Below are positions 54,030 to 63,839 of a DNA stretch of 64,000 nucleotides, piece after piece. Positions within the stretch are counted from its first letter, which is position 1, and each line of letters begins with the position of its first letter. This stretch comes from Blepharisma japonicum (lineage: Eukaryota; Ciliophora; Heterotrichea; Heterotrichida; Blepharismidae), in the NCBI GenBank assembly GCA_949751835.1, contig CATKHK010000011.1, forward strand, positions 496,327 through 560,326, in the 5' to 3' direction. The position numbers were made by a program, and so were the translations under genes. The notes under the pieces are model-generated. The model ran no database searches, was not told the origin of the DNA, and worked only from the letters and a program-made list of their open reading frames with translations.

Positions 54030-55052
54030 ATGTCAAGTGTCTTGTTAAAAGAAGTCCACGGAAATATCTGCAAGCTTCTTTTTAATAATGCTAAGCGCTT
54101 TAACTCAATGGACTGAGAATTAGGCACAGCTTTATGGCAAGAAATCAAAGAAGCTGAATCAAATCGCCAAAAAATCGTATTTTTCTCTACGTTGGAAAAG
54201 GTTTTTCAATCTGGCGGAAATTTATTTTACATGTTGGAAAACTGCAAAGATGTTGCTACATTTGGCGATTTATTTTATGGTTCAGTTAAAACCTTATATA
54301 ACTATCCATACGAAACCTTGAGTATTTTACGAGGACATACCATAGGTTATGGAGTTGGATTATCAATGTCATGTGATTATTTAGTTTCTTTACCAAGTAC
54401 ATTATGAAGCATGCCTGAACATTTAATAGGGAGTGTCCCTAATACAGGCACGTCATATTTTCTATCTCATATAGAAGATGATGCATATGGGCTTTATTTA
54501 TTTTTAACTAATAAAAGAATTACAGGTGAAGATTGTTATTTTTCAGGAATTTCTTCACATTATATGGAATCTGAGAGATTATCAGATTTTTGGACAGATT
54601 TAAATACAGCTGATTCTATAAAAGAATCTATAGAAAAATTCTCGTCAATCCCTGATAGAGAAAAATCAAGATATTTAAGCCATAAAGACGAAATAAACGA
54701 AGCCTTCAAAAACCCAGACTCTATTGAAGAAATTATAGAAAAACTCCACAAAATTAAGACTGGCTTCGCCAAAGAAACCTTAAATGATATAAAAGCTGGT
54801 TGCCCTTTAACCTTAAAAATAGCCTTAAAACAGTTCAAAAACGGCAAAAATATGCCATTTTTGGACGCTATTGACCTAGAAGCTATTATAGACTGCAACA
54901 TTTTATATCATAAAAACGAAAATTTCAGAATAGGGGTCACACATAAAATGAAAGAAAAAAGCAAGGAATCTGCTCCCTGGAATCCTAAAACCCTTGCAGA
55001 AGTAACAGAAGAAATGGTCGATTATTATTTTATAGATCATAATGATGATTAA
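54030..55052 (+). CDS. 3-hydroxyisobutyryl-CoA hydrolase-like protein, copy 3 of 3
   Basis: A 340-aa frame with two TGA Trp codons (54116, 54406), starting MSSVLLKEVHGN. It has FQSGGNLFYML, GHTIGYGVGLSMSCDY and SMPEHLIGSVPNTGTSYFL, so like copy 1 it has Asn in place of the catalytic Asp. The GGDV loop aspartate is also changed (GGNL). Its C-terminal half closely matches copy 1 (ITGEDCYFSGIS, LTLKIALKQF). It ends TAA at 55050-55052, and the convergent ALDH stop codon starts on the very next base. Confidence 0.87.
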
Positions 55053-56615
55053 TTATCCTTTAAGCATTTTAATATAGCTAAGTGCAAAACTCCATAAACT
55101 TTCAGCTTGTCCAATAACTGCGTCCAAGTACCCTAATTTCCACATTGCAATGGTAGCAGCTATAACAGCCGCGATTTTTACCTTATGTGTCACTTTATTG
55201 ACTGTACTGCCCATTATCATGCCCATCCTTTGGAAGGACTTAATTTTTGGTGGTGTATATGGAGGGTATCTTAATGTGACTGGATAACCATTATATCCTT
55301 GGCTTTCGAGAACTCCTTTAAGATGGCTCATAGACCTGAACCCCTCAACCCCGAAATAGTTACCACAGCCAGATTCTCCGACTCCTCCAAATGGGATTGT
55401 TTGGCAAGCATAGTTAAATGCAGACTCGTTCCAGCAGAAATTGCCTGAGCTGGTTTCGTTTCTGAGCCTTTCCATGTTTGCTGTGCTTTTGCCATAGTAG
55501 TAAATTGATAATGGCTTTTCTCTTTCATTGATAAAGTCTATTGCTTCTTGTAAATCCGAGTATGGGTAAACTAAAAGGACAGGCCCAAAGATTTCTTCTT
55601 TAGCAATATCAGAATCTTCATTAGGGTTCAAAATAATAGTAGGTGCAATATATCTTTCTGTTATATCAGCTTCGCCACCAATAATCTTATCACCTCCGTG
55701 ATTTCCCATAATTAAATTCAAAATCCTTTTTGTATGGAACTCATTGATGATTCTTCCTAAGTCTTTGCTATTTTTAGGGTTTTCGCCATAAAATTCTTTG
55801 ATATATTTCTGAGCTCGAGCAAGAAAAGCGTCAAGAATGTCTCTATGAACCAAAGCAAATTCAGGGGATAAGCAAACTTGCCCAGCATTTAAAAAGCGGG
55901 TTTGGACTATTCTCATAGTAGCCATTTCTAGGTCGACGTTCTTGTCTACAACGACAGGGTTTTTGCCTCCAAGCTCTAGAATTGTAGGAGTTAAATGTTT
56001 AGCTGCAGCTTGTGCTACAATTTTTCCTTTCTGAGGAGATCCAGTAAATATAATTAAATCCCATCTTGCTTGAGTTAATGCTATAGCAATTTCTGGGCCT
56101 CCTTCTAAGCATTGTACAAATTTTGGATCTATCCTGCTCAGAATTGATTTCATTACTCTAGAAGTATTTGGAGAAAGTTCTGATGGTTTTGCACAGACCA
56201 CATTTCCAGCTGCAAGGGCTTGGATTACAGGGTGTAAAGTTGTAGCGAATGGGAAATTCCAAGCTCCCATAATCAAAGTAAGACCATAAGGTTCTTTAAC
56301 AACTTTTGCTTTCCCTGGAGATAACAATAGTGGGAGGTCAAAATCTTCAGGAGCCATCCAAGTCTTCAAGTTTTCAAGATGATAATCAATGTTTCCAATC
56401 AGGCCATCGATTTCTGTCAAATGTGACATATGCTCGTTTCTTCCTAAATCAGATAACAAGCTATCTGCCATCTCTTGAGTACTTGCTGTAATGCTTCTTC
56501 TTAAATCCCGGAGCAGTTTTACACGTGTTGAGTACGCTTTGGATTGTCCTGAAGAGAAACCTTGCTTTAAGGCTTTCTGAGCCTGATCAACAATTGCTGC
56601 AGCACTTCCTTCCAT
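55053..56615 (-). CDS. Aldehyde dehydrogenase, ALDH3-like, membrane-tethered
   Basis: A 520-aa protein with the ALDH core: GAWNFPF near residue 117, catalytic Glu214 in ILELGGKNP and Cys248 in NAGQVCLSPE, KEEIFGPVLLVYPY and the C-terminal FGGVGESGCGNYFG. The GQVC and lack of a long N-terminus fit the ALDH3/fatty aldehyde dehydrogenase branch, which oxidises medium and long aliphatic aldehydes with NAD(P)+. A hydrophobic C-terminal helix (IAAVIAATIAMWKLGYL) would tether it to ER or peroxisome membrane as in ALDH3A2. No TGA codons and no intron. Confidence 0.94.
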   Translation of the reverse strand: MEGSAAAIVDQAQKALKQGFSSGQSKAYSTRVKLLRDLRRSITASTQEMADSLLSDLGRNEHMSHLTEIDGLIGNIDYHLENLKTWMAPEDFDLPLLLSPGKAKVVKEPYGLTLIMGAWNFPFATTLHPVIQALAAGNVVCAKPSELSPNTSRVMKSILSRIDPKFVQCLEGGPEIAIALTQARWDLIIFTGSPQKGKIVAQAAAKHLTPTILELGGKNPVVVDKNVDLEMATMRIVQTRFLNAGQVCLSPEFALVHRDILDAFLARAQKYIKEFYGENPKNSKDLGRIINEFHTKRILNLIMGNHGGDKIIGGEADITERYIAPTIILNPNEDSDIAKEEIFGPVLLVYPYSDLQEAIDFINEREKPLSIYYYGKSTANMERLRNETSSGNFCWNESAFNYACQTIPFGGVGESGCGNYFGVEGFRSMSHLKGVLESQGYNGYPVTLRYPPYTPPKIKSFQRMGMIMGSTVNKVTHKVKIAAVIAATIAMWKLGYLDAVIGQAESLWSFALSYIKMLKG

Positions 56616-56693
56616 TTTATAACAATTGACGTAACCAGAAAAATATGGGTCTGGAATGTTATATGTGGTTATAGAATTTTAGTTAGTTTTAAG

Positions 56694-57302
56694 TTATTCC
56701 CTATGACGTTTAGGAGATGCAGAGCGGTCAGGAGACTCTGGCTTTGTGATTTCAGCCTTTGAAGGTTGAACAAAACACCAAAAAATTGCTAATAAAGGAA
56801 CTGCCCATACAGAATGATAATAAAATGGGAGCTGCGACACATATTCGCTTGCTTTTTCAACAAAAGATATAGGCTGAGGTACTTGTTTGTGTGGAAATTC
56901 CTTATAACTTTGTGTTTTCAGCATGTTTAAGAAAAAGTCTTCATTTTCTTTTCTAGCAATATTATAAACTACTCCTTGCCTAAACATCAGAAAAGTTGGA
57001 AATTCAGAAATCTCAAATCTTCTTAAAAGCTCTGTATTTTCTACTGAATTTACCTTTGCAATATTCACAGTCAAATCCTGGTCTTTTTTCACTTTTTCAG
57101 CCAAAATCTTCCATTCATCTAAAAATTTTCCACAACAACTCGGTCTGTAAAATAAAACCAGCCAGTCCCCAGTTGTCGCGCCTGTAGAAGCTTGAGTTTC
57201 ATGCTCGAAATTTTCATCTGTAAGATCAATTGACAAGTCATGAAAGCCTTTTTCTATACTTCCTAGCACAAAAGTCAATAATAGCCCTACCCAAATTTTC
57301 AT
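56694..57302 (-). CDS. Thioredoxin-fold ER membrane protein without a CxxC
   Basis: A 202-aa protein: signal peptide (MKIWVGLLLTFVLGS), thioredoxin-like domain with the conserved cis-Pro region EISEFPTFLMF, a membrane helix (VWAVPLLAIFWCFV) and a short basic tail (SPKRHRE). The active-site position reads FYRPSCCGKF, two adjacent cysteines in place of CxxC, so ordinary disulfide exchange is unlikely unless Cys56/Cys57 act alone. The architecture is that of TMX-like ER membrane PDIs. It starts 18 nt from the DYRK stop, both on the minus strand. Confidence 0.82.
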   Translation of the reverse strand: MKIWVGLLLTFVLGSIEKGFHDLSIDLTDENFEHETQASTGATTGDWLVLFYRPSCCGKFLDEWKILAEKVKKDQDLTVNIAKVNSVENTELLRRFEISEFPTFLMFRQGVVYNIARKENEDFFLNMLKTQSYKEFPHKQVPQPISFVEKASEYVSQLPFYYHSVWAVPLLAIFWCFVQPSKAEITKPESPDRSASPKRHRE

Positions 57303-57320
57303 TATATATAATTAAGATAA

Positions 57321-58868
57321 TTAAAGTTTATGAGCCTCACCCAAAAATCGTGACTTCGTCCTGCGTAGTGGAATAATTTGTTCTTTATTAGGATTTATCC
57401 ATTGATGGGATAAGGCTTCTTCTGCAGTAATTCGGTCTTGAGGATCCCAAGTTAAGCATCTTTCAATAAAAGAAGAAAAGTCTGAGTCAGCGCCGTCAAG
57501 GATTTGTGATAAAGTACGAGGGGAAGGGCAGTAGCTTCTTTTGTTATCTTTTACCCTGATTAGCTTGTAATCTGGGGTAAAATAAATGTTTTTGCGGGAA
57601 CAGCTGCGAAGAAAACTTATGGGAGGTAGCCCGATTGCGATTACAATTCGTCGTAATAGATCTTGCTCGTTTTCGCATGGGAAGAGAGGAGTGCCTTGAT
57701 AGAGCTCGACAAGCATGCAGCCTAGTGACCAAATATCGATTTTACAGTTGTATTTGCGGCCTAAGACTACTTCAGGAGATCTGTAAATGCGGCTTTGTAC
57801 ATATGTGTGAAAAACTAAATTTTTTTCACAAGCATTTCCGAAATCAATTATTTTTATACTTGATTTCCCTTCCTGTTTTAGCAGTACATTTTCAGGCTTA
57901 ATATCACAATGAATTAGTCCTTGCGAATGAATATGCTTTAGTGCAATCAATAATTGTATAGCAATTCTTCTAAGTAAAGTCATACTTACTCCTTGAAAGC
58001 TATTTTTCCTCAAAAATTGGTATAAATTAATGCTAAACAGCTCTGTAACTATGCAAAAATATCCTCGAAACATAAATCTCTCCTTCATTCTTATGATATT
58101 TTTTGAGTCTTCTTGGTCTGCTCTTTGTAAAATTTCTAAAAAATTTGCTTCAGATTCTCCTTGCTTCTGGTGCTTGGGATTTTTTTTCATGATCTTTATA
58201 GCGACTGGCTCATCTACTTTGTGGTCAAAGCACTTCAGGACTCTTCCAAAAGTTCCGCTTCCTAAATACTCTAAAATTTCATATCGGTATTTTACATGAT
58301 CTCCTATAATAACATCGAAATCTTCTCTTGCAATTGGGTTATATTTGGATTTTGAGTATTTTGCATTAAAATAATAAACTGTGCCATATCCAATAATTTC
58401 TCGTTTTTCCGCTTCAGAAATTCCATTTGCAAACTCTTTTAAAAACTGCTCTGAATTTAGCGGAAAAATCGGATTTTTTTCTTCAGTCAAAAAGGTGCGT
58501 CTTCCAATTGTCCGTGATGGCGATACGCTTGAAGCTCTTTGTGTTAATATAGCCAGCGGCTCAATTTTCTTAAAAAGTGTTTTTTTCAATGAAACACACT
58601 CATTTGCAGGGGAAAGCGGGATTCTTGACATATATTTGCGATGAGTTGGCTGTGTGTTGAAATTCTCGATATTATGCTTAATGTCAATTTCTAGCTTTTT
58701 TGGCTTGATATAGGCATCCTTTAAAGGGGAATTTTCAAATGTTTTTGTGTATCGATCATTCATTTTTGTCTTGGGTGTGTTTTCAATTTCTTTAAAAACG
58801 ACGAGATCTCCTGAGTCTTCTAATGAAATTCCGTTAAACTTCTTTGGGCTTGAATAATTTAGATCCAT
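57321..58868 (-). CDS. DYRK-family dual-specificity kinase
   Basis: A 515-aa protein. After a 190-residue N-terminal region it has the kinase core: GSGTFGRVLKCFDH, VAIKIMKKN, HSQGLIHCDIKPENVLL with HCD typical of DYRKs, IIDFGNACE and the activation loop YVQSRIYRSPEVVLG, in which the second-Tyr motif is autophosphorylated in the family. The N-terminal segment YYFNAKYSKSKYN and DYVIGDHVKYRYEI-like block (DVIIGDHVKYRYEI) match the DYRK homology box. Roles are growth and cell-cycle control. No TGA codons, no intron. Confidence 0.95.
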   Translation of the reverse strand: MDLNYSSPKKFNGISLEDSGDLVVFKEIENTPKTKMNDRYTKTFENSPLKDAYIKPKKLEIDIKHNIENFNTQPTHRKYMSRIPLSPANECVSLKKTLFKKIEPLAILTQRASSVSPSRTIGRRTFLTEEKNPIFPLNSEQFLKEFANGISEAEKREIIGYGTVYYFNAKYSKSKYNPIAREDFDVIIGDHVKYRYEILEYLGSGTFGRVLKCFDHKVDEPVAIKIMKKNPKHQKQGESEANFLEILQRADQEDSKNIIRMKERFMFRGYFCIVTELFSINLYQFLRKNSFQGVSMTLLRRIAIQLLIALKHIHSQGLIHCDIKPENVLLKQEGKSSIKIIDFGNACEKNLVFHTYVQSRIYRSPEVVLGRKYNCKIDIWSLGCMLVELYQGTPLFPCENEQDLLRRIVIAIGLPPISFLRSCSRKNIYFTPDYKLIRVKDNKRSYCPSPRTLSQILDGADSDFSSFIERCLTWDPQDRITAEEALSHQWINPNKEQIIPLRRTKSRFLGEAHKL

Positions 58869-59163
58869 ATTTATAACAGCATTTTATGCAAGTTATTGAA
58901 ATAAAGCGCCTGGAAAAGATATTAAAAGCATATTTACATTAATTAATGCTATTTTTATAGTTAATTACCTCATTTTGCAGCCAAAAACATTTTTCATAAC
59001 ATTTTAAAAAATTAAATTAGTTTTTGTAATAATTATTCATGCTAAACAAAATTATTCAATATAAAGTTGCTCAATTTCCTTAAAGCTAGACAAAATAAAC
59101 TTTAGATAAAAAGTCAAAATTATATAAAATTTTAAAATACTCCATTTATATTATTATAATCAG

Positions 59164-60006
59164 CTAATAAGTTATCGTAACTTGTGGCAGCTCATTAATA
59201 AACCTTGCTTTAATGTCCTCATCTATATGGTTTCCAGTCAAATTTACAACCATTTTCTTGTTTTTCAGTGCATCAATAAACTCATTTTGACTGTCACCTG
59301 TAATAAAATTAAATGCCATTCCCAAAACTTCAAGATTTTCCATATCTTTTAAACATCCTGAAAGGTCAATTAGACCTTTGTTTTGGATATCATTTTCATC
59401 CAGACCTAATTTTTTTAACGATTTTACATTTTTAAGCGCTTTTCCTATAAATGCAGCTCCTTCAGGTCCAATTGCGTTGATATGAAGCCATAATTCTTCA
59501 AGTGATGTCATTTCATATAAAGCTTGTGCTAAATAGCAGCATCCTTCTGTTTTCATAGCATTGTCTTCTAATGAAAGAATCTCAAGACCCTTCAGTAAAG
59601 GCAGTGTGGCGGACAAAATTTTAACCCCTGCAGCCCCAAGTTGGGTTTTCCAAAGTTTTAGAATTCTTACTCGGCCAGCAAAAGGTAGCAAGTGACTTAA
59701 ATGCTGAGCCCCTGTAGTCCCTAAGTTTGAAAAACTTAAATTAATTTGGTCAATTCCAAGTTTTTGTTCATAAATTGCTTTTGTATAAAGACCGATCAGC
59801 TTACGATTCATTTCGCATTCTTTAGTGTCAAAAATCTTCTGAAGCGGGTGCACTTGAGATTCATGATTATCTGTATTTGGATTAGAAGCAGTCTTAGCCA
59901 GACGGTCAAGCGCTGCGTCAACATCTGATTTGCCTGCAGCTGTGCTACTGGGGATGGATTTTTGTGTTTTAGGGCGTGATAAACTCGTACAGCAGCCTGC
60001 TCCCAT
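59164..60006 (-). CDS. Leucine-rich repeat protein, ribonuclease-inhibitor type, lipid-anchored N-terminus
   Basis: A 280-aa protein starting MGAGCCTS, a consensus for N-myristoylation of Gly2 with palmitoylation of Cys5/Cys6, so membrane attachment is likely. From about residue 90 there are five to six RI-type repeats of 28-30 residues (INLSFSNLGTTGAQHLSHLL, ILSLEDNAMKTEGCCYLAQA, LWLHINAIGPEGAAFIGKAL, LGLDENDIQNKGLIDLSGCL). The horseshoe would bind a protein partner; none can be named. No intron or TGA codons. Confidence 0.88.
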   Translation of the reverse strand: MGAGCCTSLSRPKTQKSIPSSTAAGKSDVDAALDRLAKTASNPNTDNHESQVHPLQKIFDTKECEMNRKLIGLYTKAIYEQKLGIDQINLSFSNLGTTGAQHLSHLLPFAGRVRILKLWKTQLGAAGVKILSATLPLLKGLEILSLEDNAMKTEGCCYLAQALYEMTSLEELWLHINAIGPEGAAFIGKALKNVKSLKKLGLDENDIQNKGLIDLSGCLKDMENLEVLGMAFNFITGDSQNEFIDALKNKKMVVNLTGNHIDEDIKARFINELPQVTITY

Positions 60007-60468
60007 GATATTAGTGATTATAAATAGAAGTCTATTAATGGAAAGATATTAAATTGACCATTATAATGAATGAAAAAGATATAGTGGAAAAGGATAATGA
60101 ATTTTTAAATATGAGTCTGAGGCAGTTTTTATAAAAATTATAAAACGGTTGGGAAGATAACGATTTAAAGAATAAGTATTCATTTTATATTATTAACGAT
60201 AGGCAAGTATTTCATTAAAACGTCCATTTTTGAATATTTTTATTGATGAAAAGGAAATGATTATATTTTTGGTAAATTTTATTTATAAAGATAATATTTT
60301 AATATAGATGTTTATAAACTTGGATTATTCGCCAGAAATTTCATAATGCTTTTGCTCTAATAAACAAGAATAATTTGATAGTTTATTTAAATTTTTGATG
60401 AAAAATAAATAAATTTTCATGTTTTTATTAAATTGTATGGATCAACTCGATTTAAGATGATAAAATTA
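60007..60468. other. AT-rich intergenic region
   Basis: About 460 nt of AT-rich DNA between the FMO 3' end and the LRR start, both on the minus strand. I see no gene or structured repeat. Confidence 0.5.
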
Positions 60469-61980
60469 TTAATTTTGGCTAAGAGATTCCTCAACCCATA
60501 AGTCCTGCCTTCCAGAAGCAATAAGTGCATTTCTAATAGTATTTCTTGAAACTTCTGGGTTATTAAAAGGTCCACATAGTCTAAAATGCGCTGGTAAAAG
60601 AGGCCCTTCCCACAAAGCATGATACAAGCTATCATTCTTATTGAGCTCAGGCAGAGCTCCGATTTCTTTTGCAATACAATCTGCAAAAGATACATAGTCT
60701 GGATGAGGAAATTGAGGGGCTGGATTCATATTTCTTATTGCAATTTCTTCTTGAATTCCTTTTTGCAATGCCTCTTGGTCAGGTGCAGGGACTATTCCTG
60801 CAAATACCAAAGTTGCCCATCTTCCTTGGAGCTCCATAATTCCATAATAAGGCCCTCTATACATCCCCGCAAACGCTATTGTATTATCATAAGTTGAAAA
60901 AGTGGCTTTATGAAGTAATACAGGCTGCAGCAAATTTTGAGGATCATAGCCAATCGCTGACTTTACGTCATCTGCTAAGAAGTCAAGCTTAGGCTCAAAA
61001 CCTGTACAAAATACAGCACAATCACAATCCACGTGCTTAATTTCGCCTTTTTCATTGATGACCATACCAGTTTCATCAAACTCCAAAATGTCTGCTTTAT
61101 GAACAGCTATTTTTCCTTGCTCTATTGCTGGGATATATTCATCGCTTATGATAATAAAGATATTTTCTTCACTGTTTGGGTCTATATAAAGATCTGGACA
61201 TACCACTCCTTGTTTACTTAAAAACCGATTAAGAAACTGATTTCTAGCTTGATTATTTTCTCTATCACTTTTTGTTTTTTTAAGCTCATTCCAAGCTCTA
61301 TTATATATCAATAAGTCAGTCCCTATATTATGAGGTGGAAAATGCCTTGGACATATTCATATTGGATATTTTATCACATTATGTACCTCTGCAGCCACTT
61401 TAGAAATTTCTGCTGAAATTTCTGCCCCACTATAGGACCCTCCGACCACCACCACTTTTTTTCCAGCAAATTCATCATTTTCCCAATAATTGTAACTGTG
61501 ACTTATACGGTTATTTTTTGAAAATTCTTCAAGGCCTTTTATATTTGGGTAATGAGGAACTGCAAATACCCCTGTTGTGATTATAATAAAATCAAATTCA
61601 GCCTTTTCATCAGCTGCTTCAACAACCCATTTTTGGTTTTCTTTTTTGACGCTAATGATTTCTTTATTAAAGCGGATATATTGGAGTAGATTGAAATGGT
61701 CTGCATAACGGTGAAGGTATTGGAGTAATTCTTCATTAGTAGGGCACTTAGCTGTGCAGTCTTCCCATGGGAAGTCTGAAAAAGAACAGGTAAATTTAGA
61801 AAGATTGGCATTCATGCTTTTCCAAATACCTGTGTGGCCTTTTCAAATACCACCTAAATCAGATGATTTTTCATATACAGTTGGTAATAGACTGACTTCT
61901 AGGGCAGATTTGCAGGCAGCTAATCCACTCGGCCCAGCACCAATAATGGCGACTGAGTGGTGAATTAAATTTCCTTCCAT
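60469..61980 (-). CDS. Flavin-containing monooxygenase (FMO)
   Basis: Two TGA Trp codons (GGIWKGHTG and YPIWIWPRH) make one 503-aa frame. The FAD-binding motif [14 protein letters not shown] lies at residues 9-22, GGIW follows, the NADPH motif [13 protein letters not shown] near residue 205, and CAVFCTGFE in the second half corresponds to the FMO FATGY motif. The enzyme inserts one oxygen from O2 into soft nucleophiles (N or S) using NADPH. No signal peptide or C-terminal anchor is clear, so it is probably cytosolic. The ATG 62 nt from the RBR stop is the first in frame. Confidence 0.93.
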
Positions 61981-62042
61981 TTAAATTAATTTAATTAGTA
62001 AAAATACTTCAAGGTACCTTATTACTAACCCGTTTTATGTAT

Positions 62043-63083
62043 CTAATAACCATTATCTTCTAAGAATTTATAAGCGTCTGTCCTATCAATCAGTGCTTTT
62101 TCTTCAAAATTCATAATTTCATCAATATCATACCCATTGTTTTTAATACTTGAAAAATGTTCAGAAATTTTATAATAATTGTCAAGCCCAATCTCATTTA
62201 TAGCTTGCTTGAGATATTTTAACGTTAAAAGCGTATGAAAATAATTCAAACATTCCTCGTCATTGTTAGGCCATCTTGGGTCGAGTTCCGAGATCTGCGT
62301 AAAATACATAGGACATCTTAGTTCGTTATTGATTCAGTCTAAATTGTGACTAAACATTTCATCTCTTGGATAATTTTTATTACAGTCTGATTCTTTTTTC
62401 CCGCAAAGATAGCACCATACAGTTTGGCAAACTGAGCAAGTCATGTGGGTACAATTTTGATCTTTCCTTCCGGCAAGCCCACACTGTGGACATCTTCTTT
62501 TTTCTCCTTCTTCAATAGCTAAATCAATTTTTTTCTTCAAATGGTACAATTCAACACAAAGTTGATGGTAGAAAAACCCTTCCATTAGAATGGTTTCATA
62601 TTCCTTTTCTAGTTCTATCTCTTCTTCATAGCTATTAATTTCTTTATTTGCAAATTCTTCATAATCTGGTACTTTAAAACTTTTATTACAATAAATACAA
62701 GTGGTAATTCGGCAAGAAGGCATTTTGCAGTAAAATAAGTTAGATGTAGACGATGAGTCCCATATTTCAAAATAATTACATTTGGGGCATCATTTAAGTT
62801 CTTCGTTTTTGTTCTTGTTTATCCATGCTATATATTGAGTGAGTAATTCAGGGGAAAGCTGACGCTCGAAAACCAGAGGAGGAATTTCTACATTGCATTT
62901 AAGGCATTTTGGGGGAAGGTTGGGTTGCAAGCCTTCAAAGATGCCTTCTACATAGTTTTTTGAGCATTCAGAACAGAGGCCGTCATCTTGAGGACATCTT
63001 ATGCCAATATGGTCTATTTCAAGCTCTGCGAAGCAAATGGAACAGATAGGTTTCGGCTTGTCTTTGATATTAGGCACTTCCAT
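62043..63083 (-). CDS. RBR (RING-IBR-RING2) E3 ubiquitin ligase
   Basis: Two TGA Trp codons join three frames into 346 aa. RING1 begins ICSICFAEL and continues DGLCSECSKNYV and PPKCLKCNVEIP; the IBR region has CPKCNYFEIW, FYCKMPSC and TTCIYCNKSF; RING2 reads RRCPQCGLAGRKDQNCTHMT with CSVCQTVWCYLCG. The Cys of QNCTHM aligns with the catalytic Cys of HHARI-type ligases, which carries ubiquitin as a thioester. The C-terminal 110 residues are helical and acidic. The start is ATG 63083; the codon two before it is TTG. Confidence 0.92.
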
Positions 63084-63267
63084 GTGCAATTTATTATGTT
63101 TTTATAATTAGAATTTTAGTAATACAAAAAAATATATTAAAGATCCCTATATTGAAAAACAAGTAATACTTAAATTGTTTTGTATATTGATTTATATTAT
63201 CATTCATAAATTTTCTAGTAAGAAGATGCACATTGTGAAATATTAATCTTTAAATTCTTAACAAAAA

Positions 63268-63420
63268 TTATACTCTCTTTATTATTTCAAGTGAAAGTGC
63301 TTTTCGTGCTAGCTGATAATAAGGAAAAGAATTGAATTTCGAAGTGCTGCCCTGGATAATTTTATTTAAAGTTAGGAATTTTTGATAGTTGCGCAATCCA
63401 GCTGATTGCTCTTCACTCAT
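63268..63420 (-). CDS. Candidate 50-aa small protein
   Basis: An ATG-to-TAA minus-strand frame of 50 codons (MSEEQSAGLRNYQKFLTLNK...) with amphipathic helical composition. The LRNYQKFLTL segment loosely recalls LYR-motif mitochondrial proteins, though the motif itself is not intact. No other family resemblance. It could be a real microprotein, an exon or chance. Confidence 0.3.
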   Translation of the reverse strand: MSEEQSAGLRNYQKFLTLNKIIQGSTSKFNSFPYYQLARKALSLEIIKRV

Positions 63421-63813
63421 GAATTTTGGATGAATGAACAAATATCTTAATAAGAGAAATTTTGGCTATAAAAGGTGGAAATTATATTATTATATATCTT
63501 TTAGAAATATTCCTAATAGATAGATTTTTATCTCATAATTTCTATATGGGATATAAAATATCGACTCATAATTATAAAGTTCATAATTAATCATAATCTC
63601 AGCATCCTTAAAATTAAAAAAAAGCATCGTAAAATCATACAATAACAGCCAATAATGATATAAACTTCATCATATTTATTTTCGATAAATATATGCAGGA
63701 AAAATGAAGAAAATTATAAGTAAAAATTGTAGAAGATCTGAGAAAAAATGAATGAATTTTTGCTTTAAAAAAGAAGCTCGCCGATGTATATAATGTGAAT
63801 GGAAAAGCATTGA

Positions 63814-63839
63814 GGGGCGGATTAGGGGCAGGGGGTGGG
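63814..63839 (+). other. Putative G-quadruplex motif
   Basis: Four G-runs (GGGG, GGGG, GGGGG, GGG) separated by loops of 7, 2 and 1 nt meet the usual G3+N1-7 rule. It stands out in otherwise AT-rich DNA. Confidence 0.6.
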
